A DNA stretch of 64,000 bases, from the NCBI RefSeq assembly GCF_014698145.1, contig NZ_JACJSM010000006.1, positions 186,001 to 250,000 of the forward strand. Reading direction: 5' to 3'. Below the pieces are notes generated by a model. The model had not been told where the DNA came from. It worked only from the letters and a program-made list of their open reading frames with translations, and did not search any database. Positions 1-8,703 of the stretch are shown in pieces. Source of the stretch: Oscillatoria sp. FACHB-1406. GTDB lineage: Bacteria; Cyanobacteriota; Cyanobacteriia; Cyanobacteriales; Spirulinaceae. The translations under genes were made by a program, and so were the position numbers. How positions within the stretch are numbered: the first letter of the stretch is position 1; each line of letters starts with the position of its first letter.

Positions 1-2238
1 CCCGTCCTCCAGCAGTTAATGCGCGATCGCTACCCCGTCGTTCTCAGCGACCTCGAATCAGCAGCAGAAATGAAGGGCGGAGACCTGCCCCTACGCTTGC
101 CAGCACGCGCGCTCCTCGTCGTCCCGTTACTCGTCGATGGCGAGATTATTGGCAGCATCTCCCTGCGCCAGAGCCGTTCCCCTCGGCAGTGGCTAACCTC
201 AGAAATCGAACTCGCCCGCGCGATCGCTTCCCAGGCTGCGATCGCCGTACAACAATCCAACCTCTACCAAACCACTCGCGAGCAAGCCGAACGCCTCCTG
301 GAACTCAACCGCCAGAAAACAGAATTTTTCCAGAACATCTCCCACGAACTGCGCACTCCCCTCACCCTCACCATCGGCCCGCTCGAATCTGCCGTAGCGC
401 GTTCTCAAGGCTTATCCTTAGAAAGTTCTCTCATCGCCCTGCGCAATTCTCGCCGCCTGTTGCGCCTCGTCAACCAATTACTCGATTTGCAACGCCTCGA
501 TGCTGGCAGAATGCAAGCCACCTTTCGCCCTTGCAACCTCGGCCATTTTATCGAGCAAATTACTGCCAGTTTTAAATCCTACTGCGAGAAAAAGCACTTA
601 ATTCTGCAAACCGATTTACAAAGTTGCCCGCCGGTTTATCTCGACCTCGAAAAGTTCGATAAAGTCATCTACAATTTGCTGTCTAACGCCATGAAATTTA
701 CGCCCCCCGGCGGCAAAATTACCATCGCCGTAGCACCGCAGGGAGAGGGCGTTTGCTTGCAAGTTCGGGATACGGGCATCGGGATCGCTGCGGCACAAAT
801 TCCCCAACTCTTCCAACGCTTTCGCCAAGCTGAAGGCTCGATTTCCCGCTCTTACGAAGGGACGGGACTGGGCTTAGCAATGGTCAAAGAAATGGTCGAT
901 TTACACGGGGGGAAAGTCAGCATTGAGTCGGTGCAATCAGACGAAACCCATTCCGAACTTCCCCACGGAACGACCTGTTCGGTTTGGCTGCCCTGCGGGA
1001 AAGCTCATCTGGCGAGCGAACGAGTTGTTGAAGAAGTGCTAGAGGTTGAGACGGCGCGCGCTGCCGTGGAATTAGCAGATTTGGAGGCAGAACTGCTCGA
1101 TCTCGAACAGGATGAGGCAATGGCAGCCAGTAACTCGCCGGAAACCTCTACCCTTTCGGCGGCTTCTGCCGCTCTACCGCTACTGTTAGTGGTGGAAGAT
1201 AATCCGGATATGCGCGCTTATGTTTGCGAGATTCTCGTGCGGGAAAACTACCGCGTTTGTACGGCGCGCAATGGCGAGGAAGGCTGGCAAGTTCTGCAAG
1301 AACGCCGCCCTCAACTGATTGTCACCGATCTGATGATGCCCAAGGTATCGGGACTGGATTTGATTCGCTTAACGCGGGAGGATCCGGAGTTAAAAGGAAC
1401 GCCGATTATTCTATTGACGGCAAAAGCGGATGACGAAAGCCGCGTTGCGGGAACGGAGAAAGGCGCGGATGCTTATCTGGCTAAGCCGTTTAACGATCGC
1501 GAGTTGTTGGCAGAAGTTCGCAACTTATTATCCCTGAAGGAAAACGAGCAGCGCATCAAACAATTGAATGAGTATTTGACTGAATCGGTACTCTCTCGAT
1601 TTTTGCCCCAAGAAATGGTTCAGCGGGCAGCAGCGGGAGAACTCGCTCTCGATTTACAGCCGGAACCGCGCGTAGTAACGATGTTGTTTAGCGATATCGT
1701 GGGTTTTACGCCGCTTTCCAATACCCTCCAGTCGCACCGCATCGCACCGCTGTTGAATGAGTATTTGGAGGCGATGACGGAGGAGATTTTTGCGGCAGGA
1801 GGAACGGTCGATAAGTTTGTGGGCGATGCGATTGTGGCCTTGTTCGGCGCGCCGGAGGAGTTGAGTCCCCAAGAGCAAGTTCGACGGGCGGTAACGGCGG
1901 CTCGCAGGATGCTTTTGAGGCTAGAAGCGCTCAATCAGCGCTGGCAGGAGGGCGGTTTGCTGGGCGGCGAGGGGCCGCCGCTATTACAGTTTCGCTGCGG
2001 TATTCACCAAGGGCCAGTCGTGGTGGGGATGTTTGGCAGCCATCAGCGATCGGATTATACGGCGATCGGACCTGCGGTTAATTTGGCTTCTCGCTTGCAA
2101 GAGGTGACGCAGCCGAATACGATTCTGATTTCGGCTGTTGTGGCTGAGTTTCTTGGGGAGAATGAAACTATTGCCCTCGGTCCGCTCAAGCTTAAAGGAC
2201 TAGAAGAAGAAATTTTAACGTTTCTGGTTCGGAGCTAA
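1..2238 (+). CDS. Hybrid histidine kinase with C-terminal class III adenylate/guanylate cyclase (5' end outside window)
   Basis: The frame is open from base 1, so the N-terminus lies outside the window. Visible parts in order: the end of a GAF-like sensor domain (first ~85 residues); a HisKA dimerisation domain with the H-box FFQNISHELRTPL; an HATPase domain with NLLSNAMKFTPPGG, DTGIGIA and GTGLGLAM; an acidic linker; a receiver domain with VVEDN, the acceptor Asp in VTDLMMP and the conserved Lys in LAKPF; and a class III cyclase domain with metal-binding Asp residues in LFSDIVGFT and DKFVGDAIVALFG. All catalytic signatures look intact. The likely role is a phosphorelay sensor that controls cyclic-nucleotide synthesis in one polypeptide. 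That architecture is known in cyanobacteria. cAMP rather than cGMP is inferred, and the signal is unknown. Confidence 0.93.
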   Translation, partial: PVLQQLMRDRYPVVLSDLESAAEMKGGDLPLRLPARALLVVPLLVDGEIIGSISLRQSRSPRQWLTSEIELARAIASQAAIAVQQSNLYQTTREQAERLLELNRQKTEFFQNISHELRTPLTLTIGPLESAVARSQGLSLESSLIALRNSRRLLRLVNQLLDLQRLDAGRMQATFRPCNLGHFIEQITASFKSYCEKKHLILQTDLQSCPPVYLDLEKFDKVIYNLLSNAMKFTPPGGKITIAVAPQGEGVCLQVRDTGIGIAAAQIPQLFQRFRQAEGSISRSYEGTGLGLAMVKEMVDLHGGKVSIESVQSDETHSELPHGTTCSVWLPCGKAHLASERVVEEVLEVETARAAVELADLEAELLDLEQDEAMAASNSPETSTLSAASAALPLLLVVEDNPDMRAYVCEILVRENYRVCTARNGEEGWQVLQERRPQLIVTDLMMPKVSGLDLIRLTREDPELKGTPIILLTAKADDESRVAGTEKGADAYLAKPFNDRELLAEVRNLLSLKENEQRIKQLNEYLTESVLSRFLPQEMVQRAAAGELALDLQPEPRVVTMLFSDIVGFTPLSNTLQSHRIAPLLNEYLEAMTEEIFAAGGTVDKFVGDAIVALFGAPEELSPQEQVRRAVTAARRMLLRLEALNQRWQEGGLLGGEGPPLLQFRCGIHQGPVVVGMFGSHQRSDYTAIGPAVNLASRLQEVTQPNTILISAVVAEFLGENETIALGPLKLKGLEEEILTFLVRS

Positions 2239-2638
2239 TTTTTCGGGATAAAAGATTGCTAAGTTCTTGGGTTTGAGACTCCAGAGAAGGGGTAGCAACG
2301 AGCGGATTCTTTCGGCTCGAAATACTTCTACTCGATCGACTTTTTAGCTTCTCTGGATTCTTAAAGATTTGATAAAGAAAACATGAAAAACTTGGTTTGT
2401 GGGGAACAATTATAGTTAGAGTTCGCCCTTGACTATAAGCGCGTTTTGAGAGGATGCGCTCAATATCTATCTCAAAAAAGAAAATTCTATTATTTGCAGT
2501 GACCCAGATCGCAGGTTTAAATTCAATTTGTCACATTGAGTAACCCCGATGGTCACAAAATAGGCTGGAAATTTGCGGCATATTTAAATGTAGATAGAAC
2601 ACCGCAGTTAACCCAGAGCTAAGAGGGAGGGTACTACT
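2239..2638. other. 400-bp intergenic region upstream of a small gene
   Basis: No protein-coding signal is visible. The region is AT-rich compared with its neighbours. Near 2538-2565 there are two TCACA-containing half-sites (TTTGTCAC and GGTCACAAAA) separated by about 17 bases. They do not form a perfect palindrome, so an operator is not claimed. The region should hold the promoter of the 60-residue gene that follows, with its strong ribosome-binding site. Confidence 0.4.
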
Positions 2639-2821
2639 ATGATGACTACAAATATCCTTGAGATGGCAGCACAAGTCCTTGCTTCTCGGAGCATCTCTCG
2701 CTCTCAACAAAGCTTTATGTCTGCCAAGCTAGGAAGTGGAGAACTCAACGAACAAGAACAGATTCTAGTTCGTAGGGTGTTTTACGGAGTGCGTCATGGC
2801 TTGCTAAAGACCGTTGAGTAA
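2639..2821 (+). CDS. Small conserved-type cyanobacterial protein of unknown function (60 aa)
   Basis: A 60-residue, mostly helical soluble protein with no signal peptide or membrane segment. The start is supported by a strong purine-rich site (GAGGGAGG) at about 2622-2630; ATG at 2639 and ATG at 2642 are both possible. Its Ile/Leu/Arg/Ser-rich N-terminal helix followed by an acidic LNEQEQ segment and a VRRVFYGVRHG helix resembles small proteins I associate with cyanobacteria. I cannot assign a function. It stands alone, 400 bases after the cyclase gene and convergent with the acyltransferase gene on the other strand. Confidence 0.75.
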   Translation: MMTTNILEMAAQVLASRSISRSQQSFMSAKLGSGELNEQEQILVRRVFYGVRHGLLKTVE

Positions 2822-2926
2822 GTGCATTCCGCTTTCAGTTATTATACTGATAAAGCTTGAATTTTGTAAAGAGGATAAGGGAAAATTTTGCTAAGAATTG
2901 CTGAAACCTTCAACCCAGATCGAAAT

Positions 2927-4060
2927 TCAGACCTTGAAAAACCAGCCCTTACGATACATTCCGTACAGAACGAGCCACCAGAGGGCAACTGTTGCGATCG
3001 CAAATAATAGGGAGCCGTTCAGTTCGCCCGCCCAAGGGACAAATCCATTTTCGTAAATCCACGCATACAGGCTAGGTGCTTTTTCTCCAGCCCCCACTTT
3101 CAGAACGTAAAACATCCGCGTTACTAGCCCCGATGCCACAAACAAGAAAATGGCGTTTGCACCCATCACCTCAAACGGAAATCCCCATTTCTCTATTTTT
3201 CTCACCTCAATCGCTTCGTAGCAGGCAGCTAGGAGCAACAACGACCAACCCGCACTCACTAAAACATAAGAACTTGTCCACAACTGTTTGTTAACGGGGA
3301 AAATGTTTCCCCAAAGGTAGCCAATAACGAGGCTACCGAGACCGAAAAGCAGTAAATTAACGCTCGTACTCGACTTAATCGGCGCTCGGCGGAGATAATC
3401 TCCGGTTAAGTAGCCCGCGATGACCGTGACGATGGCCGGAAGTGTACTGAATAAGCCTTCTGGGTCAAAAGGAGCTTGTTTGTACATGAATTGCTGTCCC
3501 AGGAGGGTGCGATCGATGTAACCGACGAGGTTTCCTTCTAGGGTAAGGTTCCCGGAACCAAAACCGGGAACGGGAATCGAGGTCACTGCCCACCAATAGT
3601 AGAGGAGGAGGAAGGCAGAACCCAGCCAGAGAGCGCGTCGCGGCAGGTTTAATACGGCGATCGCGCCAAAAAAGTAAGCGATCGCGATCCGCTGCAATAC
3701 GCCTAAGATGCGTAGATTTTTCTGCAACCCTAGCAGTAGGTTAGCGCTGTTGAGCATTAAGCCCAAAGCAAATAACAGCAGGCAGCGTCGGGCAATGCGA
3801 GCATAAACGTTACCCGTCGGTCTATTGTTATCGGTGAGGTATTTGGCAAGCGAAAAAGCCATTGCCACCCCAGAAATGAACAGAAAGGCAGGAAATACTA
3901 GGTCGGTGGGCGTAAAACCGTCCCATTCGGCGTGTTCTAGGGGCGGGTAAATATGGTCCCAACTGCCGGGGGTATTGACGAGGATCATTCCCGCGATCGC
4001 CATACCGCGAAAGACATCCAAAGATTTAAGGCGTTTAGCTAATCGTGTCGAGCCAGACAT
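2927..4060 (-). CDS. HGSNAT-like membrane acyltransferase (DUF5009/DUF1624 family)
   Basis: A 377-residue polytopic membrane protein. The N-terminus carries the family signature RLKSLDVFRGMAIAGMILVN followed by a conserved GFTPTDLVFPAFLFISGVAM segment, as in bacterial relatives of heparan-alpha-glucosaminide N-acetyltransferase. About ten hydrophobic helices follow, and the protein ends with a basic tail. Family members are thought to move acyl groups across the inner membrane onto sugars; the substrate here is unknown. The length is normal for the family. It is transcribed alone, divergently from rpmI, with about 127 bases between the two starts that must hold both promoters. Confidence 0.88.
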   Translation of the reverse strand: MSGSTRLAKRLKSLDVFRGMAIAGMILVNTPGSWDHIYPPLEHAEWDGFTPTDLVFPAFLFISGVAMAFSLAKYLTDNNRPTGNVYARIARRCLLLFALGLMLNSANLLLGLQKNLRILGVLQRIAIAYFFGAIAVLNLPRRALWLGSAFLLLYYWWAVTSIPVPGFGSGNLTLEGNLVGYIDRTLLGQQFMYKQAPFDPEGLFSTLPAIVTVIAGYLTGDYLRRAPIKSSTSVNLLLFGLGSLVIGYLWGNIFPVNKQLWTSSYVLVSAGWSLLLLAACYEAIEVRKIEKWGFPFEVMGANAIFLFVASGLVTRMFYVLKVGAGEKAPSLYAWIYENGFVPWAGELNGSLLFAIATVALWWLVLYGMYRKGWFFKV

Positions 4061-4187
4061 TCAGACTTTACGATACTTTTTGCTCCAGTTTAAATTATCC
4101 CGGTCAGAAACCGATCTTCTAAATTTCCTCGCTTTTAAAGACAGATTCGTAGTAGAATAGTAAATTGTGTCGAATTAGGGCGAGTTC

Positions 4188-4385
4188 ATGCCTAAACTGA
4201 AAACGAAAAAATCGGCAGCGAAGCGTTTTCGCCTGACAGGAAGCGGCAAAATTCGTCGCCGCAAGGCTTATAAGAATCATATGTTAGAGCATAAAACCTC
4301 GAAACAAAAGCGCCGCCTGTCGCAGTTAACGTTAGTCAACGAGCGCGACGAAGGCGAAGTGCGCTTGATGCTGCCTTATATCTAG
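4188..4385 (+). CDS. rpmI: 50S ribosomal protein L35
   Basis: 65 residues, very basic, with the characteristic N-terminus [20 protein letters not shown] and the KRRLSQL segment of L35. This is full family length. It lies 24 bases before rplT, the classical rpmI-rplT pair. The infC gene that often precedes the pair is not here; a divergent membrane acyltransferase occupies the upstream side. A TAGTAGAATAG stretch just upstream is a plausible promoter region. Confidence 0.98.
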   Translation: MPKLKTKKSAAKRFRLTGSGKIRRRKAYKNHMLEHKTSKQKRRLSQLTLVNERDEGEVRLMLPYI

Positions 4386-4409
4386 ATTAAATAACCAAGA
4401 ACATTTGTT

Positions 4410-4763
4410 ATGGCAAGGGTAAAACGCGGGAACGTTGCTCGCAAACGTCGTAAAAAAATCCTCAAACTCGCGAAGGGTTTTAGAGGTTCCCACTCGAAGT
4501 TGTTCCGCACTGCGAATCAGCAGGTGATGAAGGCGCTACGCAGCGCTTATCGCGATCGCCGTCGGCGCAAGCGCGATTTTCGTCGCCTTTGGATTGCGCG
4601 GATTAATGCAGCAGCGAGAATGCACGGCATCAGTTACAGCCAACTGACTGGGCAACTCAAAAAAGTCAATATCGAAATCAATCGTAAAATGTTGGCGCAA
4701 CTCGCCGTTCTCGATCCCGATGCGTTTAGCGCTGTGGTGGAATTGGCGAAAAAGTCGTCATAA
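4410..4763 (+). CDS. rplT: 50S ribosomal protein L20
   Basis: 117 residues, normal length. It begins [20 protein letters not shown] and contains the conserved [20 protein letters not shown] and [13 protein letters not shown] segments of L20. It binds 23S rRNA early in 50S assembly, and in many bacteria also represses its own operon. It is second in the rpmI-rplT pair. A perfect 13-bp inverted repeat follows 24 bases after the stop. Confidence 0.98.
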   Translation: MARVKRGNVARKRRKKILKLAKGFRGSHSKLFRTANQQVMKALRSAYRDRRRRKRDFRRLWIARINAAARMHGISYSQLTGQLKKVNIEINRKMLAQLAVLDPDAFSAVVELAKKSS

Positions 4764-4786
4764 TTGCATTCGATTGTCGTGGGATT

Positions 4787-4821
4787 GCAAGTAACTCGCC
4801 GATTTTCTGCGAGTTACTTGC
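4787..4821. terminator. Perfect 13-bp inverted repeat after rplT
   Basis: GCAAGTAACTCGC at 4787-4799 is exactly complementary to GCGAGTTACTTGC at 4809-4821, with a 9-base loop. It sits between the rplT stop and the ribosome-binding site of the next gene. There is no T-run after it, so it may be an attenuator, an RNA-processing or stability hairpin, or a factor-dependent terminator rather than a simple intrinsic one. Confidence 0.5.
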
Positions 4822-4844
4822 GTTAAGAGGAGCAATTAAAGATT

Positions 4845-5660
4845 TTGGCTCGATGGACTTCGATACAAACGCTAATGTCGATGCTAGCGGCGATCGCTCT
4901 CCTAGGTTCTCCGGCACTAGCACCGCGCCCTCTGCGGGCGGCAAGTCTGGCTGAGATTGTCGATCGCGGTAAATTAATCGTTGGGGTGAAAGATAACCTA
5001 CGTCCGCTGGGATTTCGGGATGAAGCCGGGAATTTACAAGGATTGGAAATCGATATCGCCCGTCAGTTAGCCGCTGAAATCTTAGGCAGTCCGGAGGCGG
5101 TGGAGTTTCGTCCGCTCGGCAATTTGGAACGATTAAACGCTCTTTCAGAGGGGCGAGTCGATGTCGTCATTGCCAACCTCTCTCAAACGGCATCGCGCGA
5201 TCGCTTTGTTAATTTCAGCCGTTACTACTATCTCAATAGTACCGCCTTCCTAACCCTCAACCCCAACCTCCAACGACTCGGCGATTTGTCCTCGAAAAAA
5301 ATTGCCCTGCTGCAAGGCTCGAGTACGATCGCAGTGGTTCGTCACGAACTATCCACAGCAACGCTCGTCCCGGTACAATCCTATCAAGAAGCGCGATCGC
5401 TGCTCGAGAGTGGCAAAGCGGACGCATTCGCTGCCGATCTTCCCGTTCTCGTCGGTTGGGTACAAGAAAATCCTCGTTACCAACTACTGCGCGATCGCAT
5501 CCCCGGAGAGAGTCTGAGCATTGCCCTGCCTAAAGGACTAGCCTACAGCACCCTCTACCTGCGTATCAACCAACTCCTCTCCAACTGGCAAATTTCCGGC
5601 TGGCTGAAGGAACGGATCGAACGCTGGGGACTTAACTCGCGAACAATAAAGAATCAATAA
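4845..5660 (+). CDS. Periplasmic amino-acid-type solute-binding protein (SBP_bac_3 family)
   Basis: 271 residues starting at TTG, with AAGAGGAG about 12 bases upstream. A hydrophobic N-terminal stretch (about residues 10-26, ending in ALA) is a signal peptide or anchor. The mature part has the family features: GKLIVGVKDNLRPLGFRDE, LQGLEIDIARQLA, a VDVVIANLSQTASR segment and FAADLPVLVGW. It should bind a small polar ligand, most likely an amino acid, outside the inner membrane. No permease or ATPase gene lies next to it, so it is an orphan binding protein that either uses a transporter encoded elsewhere or acts as a sensor. The start is the weakest part of the call. Confidence 0.88.
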   Translation: MARWTSIQTLMSMLAAIALLGSPALAPRPLRAASLAEIVDRGKLIVGVKDNLRPLGFRDEAGNLQGLEIDIARQLAAEILGSPEAVEFRPLGNLERLNALSEGRVDVVIANLSQTASRDRFVNFSRYYYLNSTAFLTLNPNLQRLGDLSSKKIALLQGSSTIAVVRHELSTATLVPVQSYQEARSLLESGKADAFAADLPVLVGWVQENPRYQLLRDRIPGESLSIALPKGLAYSTLYLRINQLLSNWQISGWLKERIERWGLNSRTIKNQ

Positions 5661-5686
5661 CATAAAAGTGTTTGGATAAACTCAAA

Positions 5687-6217
5687 ATGAATGAAACTTT
5701 ACCCACAATTTATTTAATCGTCCTGCTTGTTATCCTTAGCTTTGCCGCGATTTTCGTTTTCGTACAACTGTTTAATGTACGACGAATAGAAGGAAGAATT
5801 TCTAAACTAGAAGCTAAACTCAAAAAGGAAAAAGGAAGCGCCAAAGATTACTATGAGTTGGGCGGAATGTATCTAGATAAGAAAATGTTCGTTCAAGCCA
5901 CAAAGTTATTTGAAAAATCTTTGAAAGCAGAAGAGAAAATCGCCCCAGATAACCTCGCTCTCGTGCATAATGGACTCGGTTACGCCTACTTCGCTAACGA
6001 ACAATACGATCTAGCGATCCGGCAGTATAAAGAGGCGCTAAAATATAATAAAGAATATCCAATAGCTTTAAATAATTTGGGCTTGGCTTACGAACGTAAG
6101 AAATTAGTCACTCAAGCCGTAGAAGCCTACGAAGAAACTTTAAAATACGATCCCAAAAATGCCGTTGCTAAAAAGCGAGTTGAATCTTTGCGGAAGCGTA
6201 TCGCTCCGGTGAGTTAA
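5687..6217 (+). CDS. ycf37: Ycf37-like TPR protein (photosystem I assembly/stability)
   Basis: I choose ATG at 5687 over an upstream in-frame TTG at 5672 because it gives the Ycf37-like N-terminus MNETLPTIYLIVLLVILSF. The product is 176 residues. An N-terminal membrane anchor (about residues 6-28) is followed by a short charged coil and three tetratricopeptide repeats: KDYYELGGMYLDKK, LVHNGLGYAYFANEQYDLAI and IALNNLGLAYERK. Ycf37 in Synechocystis is a thylakoid protein involved in photosystem I trimer assembly or stability; that role is transferred here by similarity recalled from the family. It lies 25 bases before a YihY-family gene on the same strand. Confidence 0.82.
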   Translation: MNETLPTIYLIVLLVILSFAAIFVFVQLFNVRRIEGRISKLEAKLKKEKGSAKDYYELGGMYLDKKMFVQATKLFEKSLKAEEKIAPDNLALVHNGLGYAYFANEQYDLAIRQYKEALKYNKEYPIALNNLGLAYERKKLVTQAVEAYEETLKYDPKNAVAKKRVESLRKRIAPVS

Positions 6218-6242
6218 TAGAAATAGGAAAAGGTGGAGCGTT

Positions 6243-7166
6243 ATGAAATTCCGAGTTATTACCGAACTCTTTAAAGAAACCTGGGAAGAATGGCAAAAGG
6301 ATAAAGCCTCCCGTTTGGCGGCGGCTTTAGCTTACTATACGGTTTTTTCCCTCGCACCGCTCTTAATTATCGCGATCGCAATTGCGGGGGCAATTTTTGG
6401 GGAAGAAGCCGCGCGGGGTGAAATTGTCGGGCAAATTCAAGGCTTAGTTGGCACAGAAGGAGCGAAAGTTATTGAAGCCGCGATCGAAAATGCCAGCAAA
6501 CCCGATACCAGCAGTTTAGCATCGTTCTTAAGCATCATTGCCCTACTATTTGGCGCATCGGGCGTATTCGCAGAACTCCAAGACGCACTCAATACGGTTT
6601 GGGAAATTGAAGTTAAACCGGGACGAGGCATTAAAAACTTCATCAGGAAGCGAATTTTATCGTTCTCTGCCGTGTTGGGGATTGGGTTCTTACTCCTCGT
6701 TTCCTTAGTGTTAAGTGCCGGTTTAGCAGCGGTAAGTAATTACCTTAACGGCATACTGCCGGGAGCAGATTTTATCTGGAAGATTGTAGACTTCGTTCTC
6801 TCTTTTGTCATCGTGACGCTTCTATTTGCGTTGATGTATAAATATTTGCCGGATGTCAAAATAAAATGGAATGATGTCTTAATTGGTGCGGCAATGACTG
6901 CTTTGCTATTCAGCATTGGAAAATCGATTCTGGGCATTTATTTAGGCGGCGGTAGTTTCGGTTCAACTTATGGGGCGGCGGGTTCTTTAATTATCGTTTT
7001 GGCTTGGGTTTACTACTCCGCCCAAATCCTCTTTTTTGGGGCAGAATTTACCCAAGTTTACGCGCGTCGATTTGGTTCTCAAATTGTTCCCGAACGACAC
7101 GCCACTTGGACGGATGAACGGGCGAAGTTTGAGCGGGAGAAGGGAAGAAGAAGGGATAATTCGTAA
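6243..7166 (+). CDS. YihY/BrkB-family inner membrane protein
   Basis: 307 residues with about six transmembrane helices. The family hallmark near the N-terminus is DKASRLAAALAYYTVFSLAP, followed by a GASGVFAELQDALNTVWE segment and the C-terminal helix LIIVLAWVYYSAQILFFGAEF. The C-terminus is hydrophilic and basic. The family was once annotated as ribonuclease BN in error; it is an inner membrane protein of unknown, possibly transport-related, function. The start has a good AGGTGGAG site. Probably cotranscribed with ycf37. Confidence 0.93.
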   Translation: MKFRVITELFKETWEEWQKDKASRLAAALAYYTVFSLAPLLIIAIAIAGAIFGEEAARGEIVGQIQGLVGTEGAKVIEAAIENASKPDTSSLASFLSIIALLFGASGVFAELQDALNTVWEIEVKPGRGIKNFIRKRILSFSAVLGIGFLLLVSLVLSAGLAAVSNYLNGILPGADFIWKIVDFVLSFVIVTLLFALMYKYLPDVKIKWNDVLIGAAMTALLFSIGKSILGIYLGGGSFGSTYGAAGSLIIVLAWVYYSAQILFFGAEFTQVYARRFGSQIVPERHATWTDERAKFEREKGRRRDNS

Positions 7167-7312
7167 TTTGTAATTCGTAATTCGTAATTCGTAATTTGTA
7201 ATTCCCCAATTCCCCATTCATCACTCATCACTCATCACTCAGAATTCCCCAATTCCCCATTCCCCATTCATCATTCACCACTCATAATTCATAATTCATA
7301 ATTCATTATTAA
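7158..7312. repeat. Cluster of heptanucleotide tandem repeats
   Basis: Several 7-base units run head to tail: AATTCGT/AATTTGT, then CCCCAAT/CCCCATT, then TCATCAC, then AATTCAT. They fill the gap between the convergent YihY and purM genes. Similar heptamer arrays occur in this window at about 13661-13694 (AACTGAT), 26454-26487 and 29396-29425 (AATTCGT), 31661-31693 (AAAATTC), 42037-42075 (AATGGAT), 47464-47490 (AAAAATT) and 51238-51275 (ACGAATT). They match the short tandemly repeated repetitive sequences known from cyanobacteria. Confidence 0.9.
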
Positions 7313-8303
7313 CGACTTCACCGATACAATAACTGGCAATGTCGCGATCGCGGAACCACGCCAGCGTTTCTGAAGCGCGTTCTCGTCCCACGATCGCCAC
7401 AAATCCGATTCCCATATTAAACGTATCGAACATATCTTCTTCCTTAACTTCACCTACTTTCGCCAACCAGCGGAAAATCCCCGGAATTTCCCAGCTATCA
7501 GCCTCCAATCGCACGGATTTACCTTCACCCAAGCAGCGAGGTAAGTTCTCCGGCAGTCCGCCGCCAGTGATATGCGCCATCCCGTGAATCTCCATTCCGT
7601 CGCGCAATGCCTCTAAAATTGGTTGCACGTAGAGGCGCGTTGGTGCAAGCAACACTTCGCCCAAACTTCTCCCACCTAACTCCTCGGGCGTTGCATCCCA
7701 CGCCAAACCACTCTTTTCAACAATTTTGCGCGCCAAACTAAAGCCGTTACTGTGCAATCCCTGACTGGCTAACCCGATCGCTACATCACCCACTTCAACT
7801 TGCGAACCATTCAATATTTTCTGCTTCTCGACAATTCCAACGCAAAATCCCGCCAAATCGTATTCGCCGTTTCCATAAAATCCCGGCATTTCTGCGGTTT
7901 CGCCGCCTAATAAGGCGCAATTACTCTGCCGACAACCCTCGGCAATTCCCGCGACGACTTCGGCGAGTTGTTCGGGTTCGAGTTTCCCTGTCGCTAAATA
8001 ATCAAGGAAAAAAAGCGGTTCTGCGCCCAATGTCAGCACGTCGTTGACGCACATCGCCACTAAGTCTATTCCTACTGTATCGTGACGATTGAGGGCGCGG
8101 GCGAGCATTAACTTCGTCCCTACGCCATCGGTTCCCGATACGAGAACGGGTTCTTTGTAACCCGATGGCAACTGAAAACAGCCGCCAAAACCGCCTAATC
8201 CCCCTAATACGCCGTCGCGGTAGGTACTTTCGACGCTTTGGCGAATGCGATCGACAAATAAACGTCCGGCGACAATATCAACTCCTGCGTCTCGATAATC
8301 CAT
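7296..8303 (-). CDS. purM: Phosphoribosylformylglycinamidine cyclo-ligase (AIR synthetase)
   Basis: 335 residues, normal length. It catalyses the ATP-dependent closure of FGAM to AIR in purine synthesis. Recognisable parts are [10 protein letters not shown] at the start, [26 protein letters not shown], the [13 protein letters not shown] segment and a final [16 protein letters not shown] a few bases before the ATG supports the start. It is monocistronic here. The stop lies inside the heptamer-repeat cluster. Confidence 0.97.
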   Translation of the reverse strand: MDYRDAGVDIVAGRLFVDRIRQSVESTYRDGVLGGLGGFGGCFQLPSGYKEPVLVSGTDGVGTKLMLARALNRHDTVGIDLVAMCVNDVLTLGAEPLFFLDYLATGKLEPEQLAEVVAGIAEGCRQSNCALLGGETAEMPGFYGNGEYDLAGFCVGIVEKQKILNGSQVEVGDVAIGLASQGLHSNGFSLARKIVEKSGLAWDATPEELGGRSLGEVLLAPTRLYVQPILEALRDGMEIHGMAHITGGGLPENLPRCLGEGKSVRLEADSWEIPGIFRWLAKVGEVKEEDMFDTFNMGIGFVAIVGRERASETLAWFRDRDIASYCIGEVVNNEL

Positions 8304-8703
8304 AAGTCCTTCTTCTAACTAATCTCAGTAAGTTTCATTATTTTTAATCACTCAAACGTACAAAATCCCCCTTGATGGGATTGCTTTTTATCATAAGTTG
8401 TGCATGGAATCCCTCTGAAGTATTAGTGAATCTTTTAAAAAGTCTGGAAGCTCATAAATGTTTGTAAATAAAAGTAAATTTTATGGCACTAATGGAAGGT
8501 TGATGGAGTCTGATGTTTGATTTACTTCTTGCTCGGAGAAAAATACGCGAGCTTGCGATCCCCGATCCCGAAACCCAAAACTTCATGATAGGCTGTTGCA
8601 GTTCATTTACACGCACTACTCTTAAACACCGCTCGATCGAAAATCCGGGACATACTGCTGAACCAACTGCAAGATTTCGAGAAAGCCTAACACCAAGAAA
8701 CTT
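8304..8703. other. 400-bp intergenic region between divergent purM and rlpA
   Basis: The two flanking genes diverge, so both promoters should lie here. The half near purM is AT-rich. An open frame of 64 codons at 8513-8707 runs into the rlpA start, but it has no ribosome-binding site and no recognisable protein character, so I do not call it. I see no RNA gene or repeat. Confidence 0.4.

Noticed and set aside
2530-2570. A cAMP-receptor-type operator upstream of the small gene at 2639
   Set aside because: Only half-sites (TCACA) are present; the arms are not inverted and the spacing is wrong for TGTGA-N6-TCACA.
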